57,038 nt of DNA from the NCBI GenBank assembly GCA_036843405.1, contig DAITSJ010000025.1, positions 1 through 57,038 of the forward strand, given 5' to 3'. The stretch comes from DGNJ01 sp002388905. Its GTDB lineage: Bacteria > Pseudomonadota > Gammaproteobacteria > Pseudomonadales > Porticoccaceae. Shown here one piece after another: positions 9,501 through 17,240 of this stretch. Positions within the stretch are counted from its first letter, which is position 1, and the number at the start of each line of letters is the position of its first letter. Made by a program: the position numbers and the translations under genes. A model generated the notes under the pieces. That model was not told the origin of the DNA. It saw only the letters and a program-made list of their open reading frames with translations, and made no database searches.

Positions 9501-9961
9501 TTTTCGTGGGCAAACCCATTACGTTTCGCCAGAGAATCCGCAACACTTTTCGGGTTTCTTACGGCGACGACGTAACTGTCGTCAAGTTCGAGAGCTTCGA
9601 AGACCGACTGCCAAAACGGAAGTAGGTTGGCTGTGCGTGGGTCCTTGAAAGCAAATAACTCGCAGTTTTCAGTGCGCTGGCGTAATGTCTCGATAGCATC
9701 ACGTTTCTCATCATCGAGGAGTTTCGAGGCCAGTGAAGAAGGCGATATTTCACCAAGGGCATGCCAACTGGACCCAAGCTTTTCCAGTATTCTTTCATTG
9801 ATGGCGTAAATGCCTAGGTCTTCGAAGAACCCTTTCTCATTGTCACCTTCCGCGGCGGGCATCAGCTCCGTGCCCAGGTCCGCTCCGAGCAGCTCCAGGC
9901 CTCTCGTGATGGCGCTTGTGCCACTGCGATGCATGCCGAGGACTACAATGACCTTTTTCAT
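6506..9961 (-). CDS. Trifunctional fusion: sulfotransferase, GT2 and GT4 domains
   Basis: The protein has 1151 residues and three recognisable parts. Residues 1-235 begin VVLGMHRSGTSAITRGL, a sulfotransferase phosphosulfate loop, followed by FKDPRTANLLPFW and VVAVRNPKSVADSL. Residues 275-365 are rich in Glu, Gln and Leu and look like a coiled-coil linker. Residues about 520-760 are a GT2 domain with VSIIVPVFNQYRTTVSCL, VIVADDCSDD and a VLLNNDTNV metal site. Residues about 785-1150 are a GT4-like domain with IDHYVPFYDQDAGSRS, LLFVGGFGHAPNEDAV and the nucleotide-binding IVPLRYGAGVKGKVLEALQ. It lies in the glycan cluster, upstream of the second sulfotransferase. It could add two sugars and one sulfate in one assembly. 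The order of activities is inferred. Confidence 0.85.
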   Translation of the reverse strand: MKKVIVVLGMHRSGTSAITRGLELLGADLGTELMPAAEGDNEKGFFEDLGIYAINERILEKLGSSWHALGEISPSSLASKLLDDEKRDAIETLRQRTENCELFAFKDPRTANLLPFWQSVFEALELDDSYVVAVRNPKSVADSLAKRNGFAHEKSFILWMKHYCSALHHIDKKSYVVIDYDRLIEDPLAEISRISTGLNLTDPNTDSEALSLYLEEFLSPELRHNKHDSVNTKCDTVPAFVASMHEWLAEEARDGSPRPHSSVIRQSCQSYQTYRSIYSYIDRLDKELEQVRRETQAKLIALTEQNTSLKAEQHRLETALQSEQESREEQLQELKALKIEYEALNSAKTVLAREHQALVSDYAHFRHINRQKLDTLYSRLYLFDRSMLGKVLKVLEKLYFIVRLKPRSKSYLRHQISEAKQYISDNEVNPADFAESYSRLRLVLKVLRFSIQHPFSTLRIANKQRLKKLAKSILSDDSVQAYKWIDSRLPSPGKKPLPDTVTNDNSLESLELSFPVFSAMQVSIIVPVFNQYRTTVSCLKSVLDHTTSINYEVIVADDCSDDATQSIEDRVKNITVVRGEQNQGFLKNCNNAVTHASGEYVVLLNNDTNVQDGWLSALVDVMETRPDTGLVGPKLLFENGILQEAGGIIWQDASGWNYGRGQNPELPEFNYLRETDYISGACILFRKSIWDELGGFDERFYPAYYEDTDLAFQMREKGLKVMYQPASEVVHFEGVSNGSDLNSGIKKHQLLNQKVFKEKWAERLATDHFPNAENVFQARERSKGKRTIVVIDHYVPFYDQDAGSRSTYLYVKSMAEAGLNVKFLPANFYPHRPYTNTLEQLGIEVLYGETHARDWKKWFRENAQYIDVVYLHRPHITEDFVDELNTLNPRPRLIYFGHDLHYLRTQREAEVLGDSDLRVESEEWKKRELAIFGKVDKVYYPSQVEVDEVKRISPETNVMAIPLYLLDKPDPADYRHEERRGLLFVGGFGHAPNEDAVIWFTSKVMPQLVEADPSICLHIVGSRVPESVQSLASDNILVHGFVSDEDLQTLYREARLCIVPLRYGAGVKGKVLEALQAGIPIVTTTIGAEGLPEAETVMAIANKAPKMIEETLSLYNSPEQCSKYLTRYPDYIERNFSQKEVQRVIERDFLN

Positions 9962-10034
9962 AGTACTTCAGGCTTTACCTAGATGGATTGGGGCAACGTT
10001 CGGAGGGTTCTCCGTGGTCTGGAACTTCATCGGC

Positions 10035-11483
10035 TTATGACTCTAAACGGTTATATTTGTCCTCGAAACGCACAATGTCATCTTCGCCCAGATATTGGCC
10101 CGTCTGGACTTCTATCAGAACAAGGTCGATGACTCCTGGATTGCTCAGGCGGTGTGCATGGCCGGCCGGGATGTAGGTAGACTCATTGGGTCTCAGCATT
10201 TTATCTTGCTCGCCGTTGATGACTTGTGCCGTACCGCTGACCACGATCCAGTGTTCGCTTCGATGGTGGTGCATTTGCAATGAAAGAGAAGCGCCAGGTT
10301 TGACGATAATACGCTTCATTTTGTAGTGGCTCTCTTCCTCGAGAACCGTGTAGGTGCCCCAGGGGCGGTGGACAGTGGTATGCAACTTGTAACTGTCGTG
10401 GTTCGCCTCTTTGAGGTGGCTGACGATGTGCTTGACCTCCTGGGCCCGGTGGCGGTCGGCCACCAACAGGGCGTCTTCCGTATCGACAATCACCAGATTG
10501 TCGACGCCGATGGCCCCAATCATTCTGCCGTTACTCTGGATGTAGGAGTTGTTGACATCGTGCAACAGGGCCTCACCGATTATCGCGTTGCCGTTATCAT
10601 CCGTGTCGCTCATCTCCCGGAATGCATCCCAATTACCGATATCGCTCCAGCCAAGATCGCAGGATACGACGGCGCAACGTCGGGTTTTTTCCATGATGGC
10701 GTAGTCGATAGAGATATCCGGCGCAGTCGAGAACGACTGTTCTTGGAGTTGAACCTGGGTTATGCCCTGATCTTCGCTGTCTAGCACCTTGGCGTCCTGA
10801 AGGGCGAATTCGACAGCATCAAGAACTTCCGGTGAATATTCCCTGAACTCCGCCAGCATCTGGTCCGCACGGAAGCAGAACATGCCAGCGTTCCAAAGGT
10901 AGTTGCCGGCAGCAAGATACTCTTTTGCGGTTGATGCCGATGGTTTTTCCACAAACCACATGACTCGCTCGCCGTCCGCCTCAATATAGCCATACCCTGT
11001 TTCCGGCGATGTAGGTTGAATGCCGAATGTGACGATGGCGCCATCAGCGGCCAGTTCCGCAGCACGTGATACGGCGTTTCGGAATGTGGCCTGACTCTCT
11101 ATCAAATGATCCGCCGTCAGGATAAGAAGCAGTGTCCCGGGGCCGTACTCTTTCTCGGCATAAAGGCATGCGGCCGCCACCGCAGGTGCCGTGTTGCGTC
11201 GGACCGGCTCGAGAATGTAGGACGTGGGCAATGAGCCTGTGTTGACTTTTTTGTACTCATCTTCCGTCTTGAAATAGAACTCCCGATTGGTGACGGTGAG
11301 CACCTCGGAAGCGCCTGGCAACTCGGCGGCTCTTTTAAAGGCTTTTTGCAAGAGGCTTTCGCCGTCCGCCATTTTTATAAACGGCTTGGGGTGCTGCTCT
11401 CTTGATACAGGCCAAAGCCGGGAACCAGAGCCCCCGGAAAGAATCACGGGAATGAACGGCAGTCCCTTCGCAGAATCCGTCAT
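10035..11483 (-). CDS. manC: Mannose-1-phosphate guanylyltransferase / mannose-6-phosphate isomerase
   Basis: This is a 482-residue type II bifunctional enzyme of the ManC/AlgA/XanB family. It makes GDP-mannose from mannose-1-phosphate and GTP and interconverts fructose-6-P and mannose-6-P. The nucleotidyltransferase signature is VILSGGSGSRLWPVSRE (13-29), with FVEKPS further on. The C-terminal cupin isomerase (about 355-475) shows HRPWGTYTVLEEESHYKMK, KPGASLSLQMHHHRSEHW and the EVQTGQYLGEDDIVR end typical of the family. Length matches known members (about 480). The ATG at 11483 starts 118 bases after the rmlC stop region. It supplies GDP-mannose, or derivatives such as GDP-fucose or -rhamnose, for the cluster. 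No phosphomannomutase gene is in view. Confidence 0.93.
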   Translation of the reverse strand: MTDSAKGLPFIPVILSGGSGSRLWPVSREQHPKPFIKMADGESLLQKAFKRAAELPGASEVLTVTNREFYFKTEDEYKKVNTGSLPTSYILEPVRRNTAPAVAAACLYAEKEYGPGTLLLILTADHLIESQATFRNAVSRAAELAADGAIVTFGIQPTSPETGYGYIEADGERVMWFVEKPSASTAKEYLAAGNYLWNAGMFCFRADQMLAEFREYSPEVLDAVEFALQDAKVLDSEDQGITQVQLQEQSFSTAPDISIDYAIMEKTRRCAVVSCDLGWSDIGNWDAFREMSDTDDNGNAIIGEALLHDVNNSYIQSNGRMIGAIGVDNLVIVDTEDALLVADRHRAQEVKHIVSHLKEANHDSYKLHTTVHRPWGTYTVLEEESHYKMKRIIVKPGASLSLQMHHHRSEHWIVVSGTAQVINGEQDKMLRPNESTYIPAGHAHRLSNPGVIDLVLIEVQTGQYLGEDDIVRFEDKYNRLES

Positions 11484-11601
11484 CGTAAATTCGTCCTGAG
11501 GTCGCTCGACGTGGATGTTGTATCCGTCTTCATTAGTTGAATCAACCTCTTTTTTCGCGAGCCAGATTGCTGTTTCTCTTTAATAGCTTCGCCGAATCTT
11601 G

Positions 11602-12150
11602 TTAATCGAAGATTTCAGCGTTCCGGAACAAGGGAGCCTGGCGGTCCTTTTCAGAAAGGAGGGGGGCTTTTTCGCCGTACCAGTCAATTGCAAGGTCGGG
11701 ATCGGACCAGAGAATGCTGCGATCCGCCTCAGATGCATAGTAATCTGTTGTTTTGTAGAGCACTTCCGCTGTTTCGGAGAGTGTCACAAAACCGTGGGCG
11801 AACCCTTCCGGCACCCAGAGTTGCTGCTTGTTTTCGGCAGTAAGGATATGTCCTATCCATTGGCCGAAAGTGGGCGACCCCCGGCGGATATCCACCGCGA
11901 CATCATAAATTTCACCCTGCACCACCCGAACGAGCTTGCCCTGGGCGTGTGGAGGCAGTTGGTAATGCAACCCCCTGAGCACGCCCTGACGCGATTTGGA
12001 GTGATTGTCCTGAACGAACGTGACCTCCTGCCCTACCGCTTCGTCAAACTGCTTCTGGTTGAAGCTTTCGAAGAAGAAGCCGCGGTCGTCGCCGAACACC
12101 CTGGGTTCGATCAGGAATACATCGGGGATTGCCAGAGGTGTTGCTTTCAT
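11602..12150 (-). CDS. rmlC: dTDP-4-dehydrorhamnose 3,5-epimerase
   Basis: The ATG at 12150 gives 182 residues, the normal length. A longer upstream reading would only extend into rmlA. RmlC epimerises C3 and C5 of dTDP-4-keto-6-deoxyglucose. Family marks are EPRVFGDDRGFFFESFN near residues 14-30, the catalytic-base segment GVLRGLHYQ, QGEIYDVAVDIRRGSPTFG, and VPEGFAHGFVTLSE. The stop of rmlA and this start share one base (TGATG), which implies translational coupling in an rmlB-D-A-C operon read right to left. The missing upstream extension and complete motif set make this a confident call. Confidence 0.96.
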   Translation of the reverse strand: MKATPLAIPDVFLIEPRVFGDDRGFFFESFNQKQFDEAVGQEVTFVQDNHSKSRQGVLRGLHYQLPPHAQGKLVRVVQGEIYDVAVDIRRGSPTFGQWIGHILTAENKQQLWVPEGFAHGFVTLSETAEVLYKTTDYYASEADRSILWSDPDLAIDWYGEKAPLLSEKDRQAPLFRNAEIFD

Positions 12151-13031
12151 CAAAATACTCTTTCGTTCAATACTTGCAGTAGATAGTGACCGTAGCCGTT
12201 TTTCATAAGTGGCTGTGCAAGGGTTTCCAGTTGACCACCGTCGATCCAGCCGGCGCGGTAGGCGATTTCTTCCGGGCAAGCCACCTTGAGACCCTGGCGC
12301 TGCTCCAGGGTGGCGATAAACTGGCCGGCATCCAGGAGGGATTCGTGAGTACCGGTGTCGAGCCAGGCGTAGCCGCGGCTCATGATCTCGACATTGAGCC
12401 GGTCTTCTTCGAGATAAAGGCGGTTGAGATCGGTGATCTCCAGTTCGCCCCGGGCGGAGGGAGTCAGGGTTTTGGCTTTGTTTGCCACGCTGTTGTCGAA
12501 AAAGTACAGGCCGGTCACAGCATAGCTGGATTTGGGCTTAGCCGGTTTTTCTTCAAGGGACAGCACCTTGCCGTTGTCGTCGAACTCCGCCACACCGTAG
12601 CGTTGCGGGTCGTGCACATGGTAAGCAAAGACAGTGGCGCCACTTGTGCGGGCCATGGCGTTATCCAGGAGTTCCTGAAAGTGGTGGCCGTAGAAGATAT
12701 TGTCACCCAGCACCAGGGCGCAGGGGTCGTTGCCGATAAACTCCTCGCCGATAATAAAGGCCTGGGCGAGGCCGTCCGGTGAAGGTTGCACGGCGTACTG
12801 AAGATTCAGCCCCCATTGGCTGCCGTCACCGAGCAGATGTTCAAAGCGCGGCGTATCCTGGGGTGTGGAGATAACCAATATATCCCGAATACCTGCCAGC
12901 ATCAGGGTACTGAGCGGGTAGTAAATCATGGGTTTGTCGAACACCGGCAGGAGCTGTTTGCTGATGGATAGTGTTGCCGGGTGGAGTCTCGTACCGGAGC
13001 CTCCCGCAAGGATGATGCCTTTTCTCGTCAT
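12150..13031 (-). CDS. rmlA: Glucose-1-phosphate thymidylyltransferase
   Basis: The 293-residue protein has the nucleotidyltransferase loop ILAGGSGTRLHPAT (7-20), KQLLPVFDKPMIYYPLS, the metal-binding LVLGDNIFYG (about 105-114), VVEFDD-like AEFDDNGKVLSLEEKP and LDTGTHESLLDAG. These are the full signature of RmlA, which makes dTDP-glucose from dTTP and glucose-1-phosphate and is the first, feedback-controlled step to dTDP-L-rhamnose. Length is standard. The start overlaps the rmlD stop by 4 bases (ATGA) and the stop overlaps the rmlC start by 1 base, so the set is one translationally coupled operon. Confidence 0.97.
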   Translation of the reverse strand: MTRKGIILAGGSGTRLHPATLSISKQLLPVFDKPMIYYPLSTLMLAGIRDILVISTPQDTPRFEHLLGDGSQWGLNLQYAVQPSPDGLAQAFIIGEEFIGNDPCALVLGDNIFYGHHFQELLDNAMARTSGATVFAYHVHDPQRYGVAEFDDNGKVLSLEEKPAKPKSSYAVTGLYFFDNSVANKAKTLTPSARGELEITDLNRLYLEEDRLNVEIMSRGYAWLDTGTHESLLDAGQFIATLEQRQGLKVACPEEIAYRAGWIDGGQLETLAQPLMKNGYGHYLLQVLNERVF

Positions 13032-13924
13032 GGAGCGATTTCTCGGTTTGCAAGCTGATTCAACATTCGGTCAACGTGTTGTCGCCAATCCGGAAGCGCC
13101 AGATTGAGCGGCCTTTCCAGCGTGGAGGTATCCAAAATGGAATTGGCGGGCCGTTTTGCCGGCGTTGGGAATTCGCTTGTCGGGATTGGCTGAATTTGGT
13201 TGCTGCTCAGATTTAATTTCCAACCCATTGCTGTCGCACGGTCAATGGCGTAACTGGCCAGACCGTGCCATGTAGTTTGGCCAGAGGCGACGAGATGATA
13301 AACGCCGGTCTTCAGCATATCTTGTCGATATGCGGCAATTGACAGGGAGGTCACATCCGCTATGAGTTCGGCGGAAGTCGGTGCGCCACGCTGGTCTGCC
13401 ACCACCTTTAGCGCCGCTTTTTCGCTTGCCAACCGCAACATGGTTTTAATGAAGTTGTGCCCGATGGCGGAGTAGACCCAACTGGTTCTGAAAATCAGGT
13501 GCGAGCAGCCGCTTTCTGTTATGGTATTTTCGCCTGCCAACTTGGTACGGCCATAGGCGCTTTGGGGGTTGGGTTTATCCTGAGGCGCATACGCGCCTTC
13601 CTTCTCGCCGTCAAATACATAATCGGTGGAATAATGGACGAGCAACGCTCCGGCGGCTTTGGCGTAGCGAGCCATGGCTTCAACGGATTCGCCGTTTATG
13701 CGCTGGGCGATTTCTTCCTCCTGCTCCGCCTTGTCGACAGCGGTGTAGGCCGCCGCATTCACGACAATCTGGGGGTTGTATTCATGTAGCGCTTGACTGA
13801 CGGTTTCCGGATCCGCCAAGTCGGCTTCTTCCCGGCCCAGTGCAATCAGTTCGCCATGCGGCAGCAGTGTCCGTTGCAACTCGCGTCCGACTTGCCCGTT
13901 TTTGCCGAAGAGCAGGATGGTCAT
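13028..13924 (-). CDS. rmlD: dTDP-4-dehydrorhamnose reductase
   Basis: I choose the ATG at 13924, not the upstream in-frame codon, because MTILLFGKNGQVGREL is the normal N-terminus and the ATG overlaps the rmlB stop by 4 bases. The resulting 298 residues are standard. GKNGQVG is the NAD(P)H loop; VNAAAYTAVDKAE, STDYVFDG and YGRTKLAGE (the Tyr-x-x-x-Lys pair) are the SDR active-site elements. The enzyme performs the last, reducing step to dTDP-L-rhamnose in the cytoplasm. It is second in the rmlB-D-A-C order. Confidence 0.97.
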   Translation of the reverse strand: MTILLFGKNGQVGRELQRTLLPHGELIALGREEADLADPETVSQALHEYNPQIVVNAAAYTAVDKAEQEEEIAQRINGESVEAMARYAKAAGALLVHYSTDYVFDGEKEGAYAPQDKPNPQSAYGRTKLAGENTITESGCSHLIFRTSWVYSAIGHNFIKTMLRLASEKAALKVVADQRGAPTSAELIADVTSLSIAAYRQDMLKTGVYHLVASGQTTWHGLASYAIDRATAMGWKLNLSSNQIQPIPTSEFPTPAKRPANSILDTSTLERPLNLALPDWRQHVDRMLNQLANREIAP

Positions 13925-15159
13925 GCGTACTGGGCCTCTACCCACTGCCGGTATTGGCCGCTGGTGACGTTTTCCACCCATGCCTGGTTATCCAGGTACC
14001 ACTGCACAGTTTTGCGGATGCCCGTTTCGAAGGTTTCGTTGGGATACCATCCCAGCGCTTGCTCGATCTTGGTGGCGTCGATGGCGTAGCGGCGGTCGTG
14101 GCCTGGGCGGTCTTTAACGTAGGTGATTAGCGAGGAATAACCGAGGTTATCGCTGGCGGGGCCCGCTCCTACAGAGGCAGGGGGGCGCTCGGCTCGATTA
14201 CCGGCTTTGGGGTCTGTCGCGAGCACGCTGGAGGATTGGTGCCTGCTGGAGGCGGTATCGCGAGCAAGGCCCGCTCCCACAGAGGCTACGCCCGAACCTA
14301 CTTGACGGTCGGCTGGGGCGCTCGCTCCTACAGGGGGTGGCGCGAGTTCATCCAGGAGGGTGCAGAGGGTTTGGACTACTTCGAGATTGGTTTTCTCGTT
14401 TTTGCCGCCGATATTGTAAACCTCGCCGGGTTCGCCGGCTTCCAGCACCCGCCGGATGGCGCTGCAATGATCGCCTACGTAGAGCCAGTCGCGGACCTGC
14501 TTGCCATCACCGTAAATCGGTAATGGTTTTCCGGCCAACGCATTGTGTATAACCAGAGGAATCAGTTTTTCCGGGAACTGGAAAGGGCCGTAATTATTCG
14601 AGCAATTAGTGGTGAGTACCGGCAAACCGTAAGTATGGAAATACGCCCTCACCAGGTGATCGGACGAGGCCTTGCTGGCGCTGTAGGGGCTGTTGGGGCG
14701 GTACGCATTAGCCTCACTGAACGCCGGGTCCGCCGGGTCCAGCGTGCCGTAGACTTCGTCGGTGGAAACGTGCAGGAAACGGAAAGCCGATTTCTCGTCA
14801 CCGCTTAAAGATTCCCAATAGGCCTTTGCCGTCTCTAACACACGGAAAGTCCCGACAATATTGGTCTGAACAAAAGCCTCGGGGCCGAGAATAGAGCGGT
14901 CCACATGGCTTTCCGCCGCAAAATTGATAATGGCGCGGGGGCGGTATTCGGCCAGGAGACTTTTAACGAGGTCGGTGTCGCCGATATCCCCCTGGACCAG
15001 ACGGTGGCGCTCGTCGCCTTCAAGCGGCTTCAGGTTTTCCGGGTTTCCGGCATAGGTCAGTTTGTCCAGGCTGATAACCTCTTCGTCACGCGCGGCCAGC
15101 CAGTCCAATACGAAATTGGAGCCGATAAAGCCTGCACTGCCGGTGACGAGGATGGTCAT
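13921..15159 (-). CDS. rmlB: dTDP-glucose 4,6-dehydratase with in-frame REP-derived insert
   Basis: The start at 15159 gives MTILVTGSAGFIGSNF, the family N-terminus; further upstream is only repeat DNA. Family marks follow: INFAAESHVDRS, FLHVSTDEVYGTL, NSPYSASKASSDHLVRA (Tyr-x-x-x-Lys) and RDWLYVGDHCSAI. At 412 residues it is about 60 longer than usual RmlB (around 350-360). The excess lies between LLDELA (to residue 273) and SLITYVKDRPGHD (from 343), where the DNA consists of REP palindromes and the peptide reads ASVGAGLARD-like. The insert is in frame and free of stops, and sits where other RmlB proteins have a short surface loop before the conserved DRPGHDRRY. Function is probably kept but untested. 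It is the first gene of rmlBDAC. Confidence 0.93.
   Translation of the reverse strand: MTILVTGSAGFIGSNFVLDWLAARDEEVISLDKLTYAGNPENLKPLEGDERHRLVQGDIGDTDLVKSLLAEYRPRAIINFAAESHVDRSILGPEAFVQTNIVGTFRVLETAKAYWESLSGDEKSAFRFLHVSTDEVYGTLDPADPAFSEANAYRPNSPYSASKASSDHLVRAYFHTYGLPVLTTNCSNNYGPFQFPEKLIPLVIHNALAGKPLPIYGDGKQVRDWLYVGDHCSAIRRVLEAGEPGEVYNIGGKNEKTNLEVVQTLCTLLDELAPPPVGASAPADRQVGSGVASVGAGLARDTASSRHQSSSVLATDPKAGNRAERPPASVGAGPASDNLGYSSLITYVKDRPGHDRRYAIDATKIEQALGWYPNETFETGIRKTVQWYLDNQAWVENVTSGQYRQWVEAQYA
14140..14343. repeat. REP palindromes inserted inside rmlB
   Basis: About 204 bases (68 codons) within rmlB consist of Pseudomonas-like REP pieces. One is near 14149-14173 (GCTGGCGGGGCCCGCTCC), one near 14262-14284 (GCGAGCAAGGCCCGCTCCC) and one near 14306-14337 (GGGGCGCTCGCTCCTAC), with half copies between. 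They share the CGCTCC(C/T)ACAG side with the intergenic REPs of this window but keep the GCAAGGCC-type loop. The block has no stop codon in the rmlB frame. Confidence 0.85.
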
Positions 15160-15189
15160 ATTTTGGATATCTCCGTTTGCATTGGTTTT

Positions 15190-15589
15190 GCGGTTGTCGC
15201 AAGCAATCCCGGCGATTTGGTGCCGGGTGGTTGCGGTTTCGCGGTCGGGGACCGCTTCCACAGGGTGCGGCAGCCCACTGTGGGAAATAACTCCGAGATG
15301 CGGCCTTGACCGCGACCGCCATTCCTTATCGCGATCGAGGATCGCTCCCACACCGGTAGCCTGGCTCCGTACAACCGGAGGTGGCCTCCCTTTCTGGGGG
15401 GCTTCGGGCCCCCAGTCCCTGGCCGGACCTGTTTGTCGCGAGCAGCCCCGGCGGTTTGGTACCGGGTGATCGCGGTTTCGCGGTCGGGGACCGCTCCCAC
15501 ACCGGTAGTAAGGTGCGGGGTCGACCGCGAGCACCGTTCCCTTCGCGATCAGTACCCAAAGGGCATAAAGGAGCTCTCCCACACCAAGG
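15190..15589. repeat. REP cluster between rmlB and the O-antigen ligase-like gene
   Basis: This 430-base gap holds at least four REPs in one orientation: near 15237-15260 (GCGGTCGGGGACCGC), 15339-15361 (GCGATCGAGGATCGC), 15480-15502 (GCGGTCGGGGACCGC) and 15545-15582. The last has a 20-nt loop with TACCCAAAGGGCATAAAG, and its right arm reads GAGCTC where GATCGC would pair. The stretches starting near 15195 and 15434 are direct repeats of each other, about 239 bases apart (CCCGGCG-TTTGGTRCCGGGT...). No gene is seen here. Confidence 0.85.
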
Positions 15590-16843
15590 CTAGGATGTCC
15601 GCGGCACTGCCTCGGGCGACCGGGAATTATACCCAGCCGAACGGTGTCCCGTAACCGCTGGCTCCGGCTCTTTCGATGTTTTGCCAAACGTCGCATAAAA
15701 CAACGGCAGCAGCAGGCAAAGCATGGTGGCCGAGGGATTCTGGAGCGGGTGTTCACCGTCCGGGATGAAGCCTACCTGCATCGCCGCCAAGACGATGCCC
15801 CAGAAAAACAACGCCCGTGTCCTAATGGCACGCCGAAGGGCGGCAACCACTGTCATCACATAAAGCGCTAACCCCACCAAACCCGCATGGTAAAGAATGT
15901 TCAAGTACAGGTTATGGTAGTGATCAGCTTGATAACTTCCCATCATATTTGTGCTGTCTGCCGAGAGCCCGTGCCCAAACAGAAATCGCAGCGCCGACCC
16001 TGTGGCCGCCTCCCAGCCATTGCTCCAGATCGGTATTCGGCCGGACGTACCCCGCTCGACAACCTTTTCCAGAATAATCCGCACCTCCGTCTGGAACGCC
16101 AGGCCGAGTACCAGCACGGCTGCCAGCCCAAAGAGTACGGGCCATAACCAGCTCTTGCGCCAATGGGTCAGCACGATCAGCCCCGCCCCGGTTGCGAACA
16201 CGACGTACCCACCCCGGGACTGCACCAGGAAGGTCACCACCAGCAGGAAAACGAAGGCCAACCCATAGGGCACCTTGTAGCGCGCCTCGTGGAGAGTCAG
16301 CCAAAGGGCGACCAGCGCAGTCACTGCCATGGCCCAGCCCACGAACACGTGGTGGTCGAACACGCCCCTGGCCGAGGCAAAATGTTGCCGGGCCGCGCCG
16401 ACATTCTCCATGCCTCGCCAGTCAATGAGTATCAGCACCGCGCCGGCCAGCCCGAAAACCAGGAAGCTTTTGAGGATCGTCGCCTGCCGCTCCGGATGGT
16501 AGCGGTTGACCAGGTAAACCAGGTAGAAAAGACTCATGGTAACAAGGGCCCGGACCAGGTAGTTCTTGTCATTGAACTCGATGCCGTCCCAGACCAGGGT
16601 GAGCAGCATCCAGGCCACCAGGAGCAGGAACCAGCGCGCGGCCGCGTACCGCCGGATATCCGGCCAGTCTTCGAACCGAAAACTGAACGCCACGGGCAGG
16701 AAGATCAGCACCGCGTAAAAATTGCGGGCCCCGGTTTGGCTGTCGGGCAGAAAATGGATGGCGAACAAAAGTGGCAGGAGCAGCCAGATATGCTTCTCCC
16801 GGAAAGTGGTTTGCGCCTGCTGCAAACGGCCTGCTGGCGTCAC
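15590..16843 (-). CDS. O-antigen ligase / polymerase family membrane protein
   Basis: The 417-residue protein starts at a GTG with a strong GGGGGGTGA ribosome site just upstream. About ten to twelve hydrophobic segments alternate with short loops. A larger periplasmic loop (about residues 260-330) contains RGTSGRIPIWSNGWEAA, LFGHGLSADSTN and QADHYHNLYLNILYHAGLVG, which match the Wzy_C/WaaL pattern (R-x3-W, G-x-G, H-N-x-x-L). It should join O-antigen or capsule chains to lipid A core, or polymerise repeat units; sequence alone does not separate WaaL from Wzy. The C-terminal 30 residues are polar and unconserved-looking. It lies in the glycan cluster between rmlB and galE with REP clusters on both sides. 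Confidence 0.8.
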   Translation of the reverse strand: MTPAGRLQQAQTTFREKHIWLLLPLLFAIHFLPDSQTGARNFYAVLIFLPVAFSFRFEDWPDIRRYAAARWFLLLVAWMLLTLVWDGIEFNDKNYLVRALVTMSLFYLVYLVNRYHPERQATILKSFLVFGLAGAVLILIDWRGMENVGAARQHFASARGVFDHHVFVGWAMAVTALVALWLTLHEARYKVPYGLAFVFLLVVTFLVQSRGGYVVFATGAGLIVLTHWRKSWLWPVLFGLAAVLVLGLAFQTEVRIILEKVVERGTSGRIPIWSNGWEAATGSALRFLFGHGLSADSTNMMGSYQADHYHNLYLNILYHAGLVGLALYVMTVVAALRRAIRTRALFFWGIVLAAMQVGFIPDGEHPLQNPSATMLCLLLPLFYATFGKTSKEPEPAVTGHRSAGYNSRSPEAVPRTS

Positions 16844-17240
16844 CTGTCACCCCCCGGGCTGCAAATGACCAGGGTTGTCGCAAAACTGGCTGCAGGGTCG
16901 GTACTTGGCCTCATTGGGTTTTCGCCTGATTGTGTTGGTTGGCGCATCGATCAACCCTGATCATTATTACTTCATCATAGATGCGTTCCTTCAGCGGGAA
17001 CGCTGGCCAGCCCAGACCCCAAGAGCCTGAAGTTCTTTGATTTGTTTCATTTTTTGGAGGACGAAACCGAGGGTGCCGCCGCAATCCCGCAATTATACGG
17101 CTGTTAAGGGCCGGAGCCCAAGACCCGCATGCATAATTTTTGTCTCATTTTGGCAACGGTTTCGAGCAGGGCCGGAATAAGGGGCAAAGCATTCCAGCCG
17201 GCACCAATACTCCACCTGCTCACGACACCATCCGGCCAAA
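16844..17240. other. Non-coding gap upstream of the ligase-like gene
   Basis: About 400 bases with no supportable gene. It contains an inverted repeat at 16983-17003 (GCGTTCC, 7-base loop, GGAACGC). On the minus strand it probably holds the promoter of the ligase-like gene; TATGAT, the complement of 16974-16979, is a possible -10 element but no clear -35 is seen. Confidence 0.4.

Noticed and set aside
9962..11601. Separate phosphomannomutase or GDP-mannose dehydratase gene
   Set aside because: The only gene here is the bifunctional manC; the gaps are too short for another.
15160..15756. N-terminal extension of RmlB
   Set aside because: It reads through the REP cluster and part of the ligase-like gene; MTILVTGSAGFIGS at 15159 is the real start.
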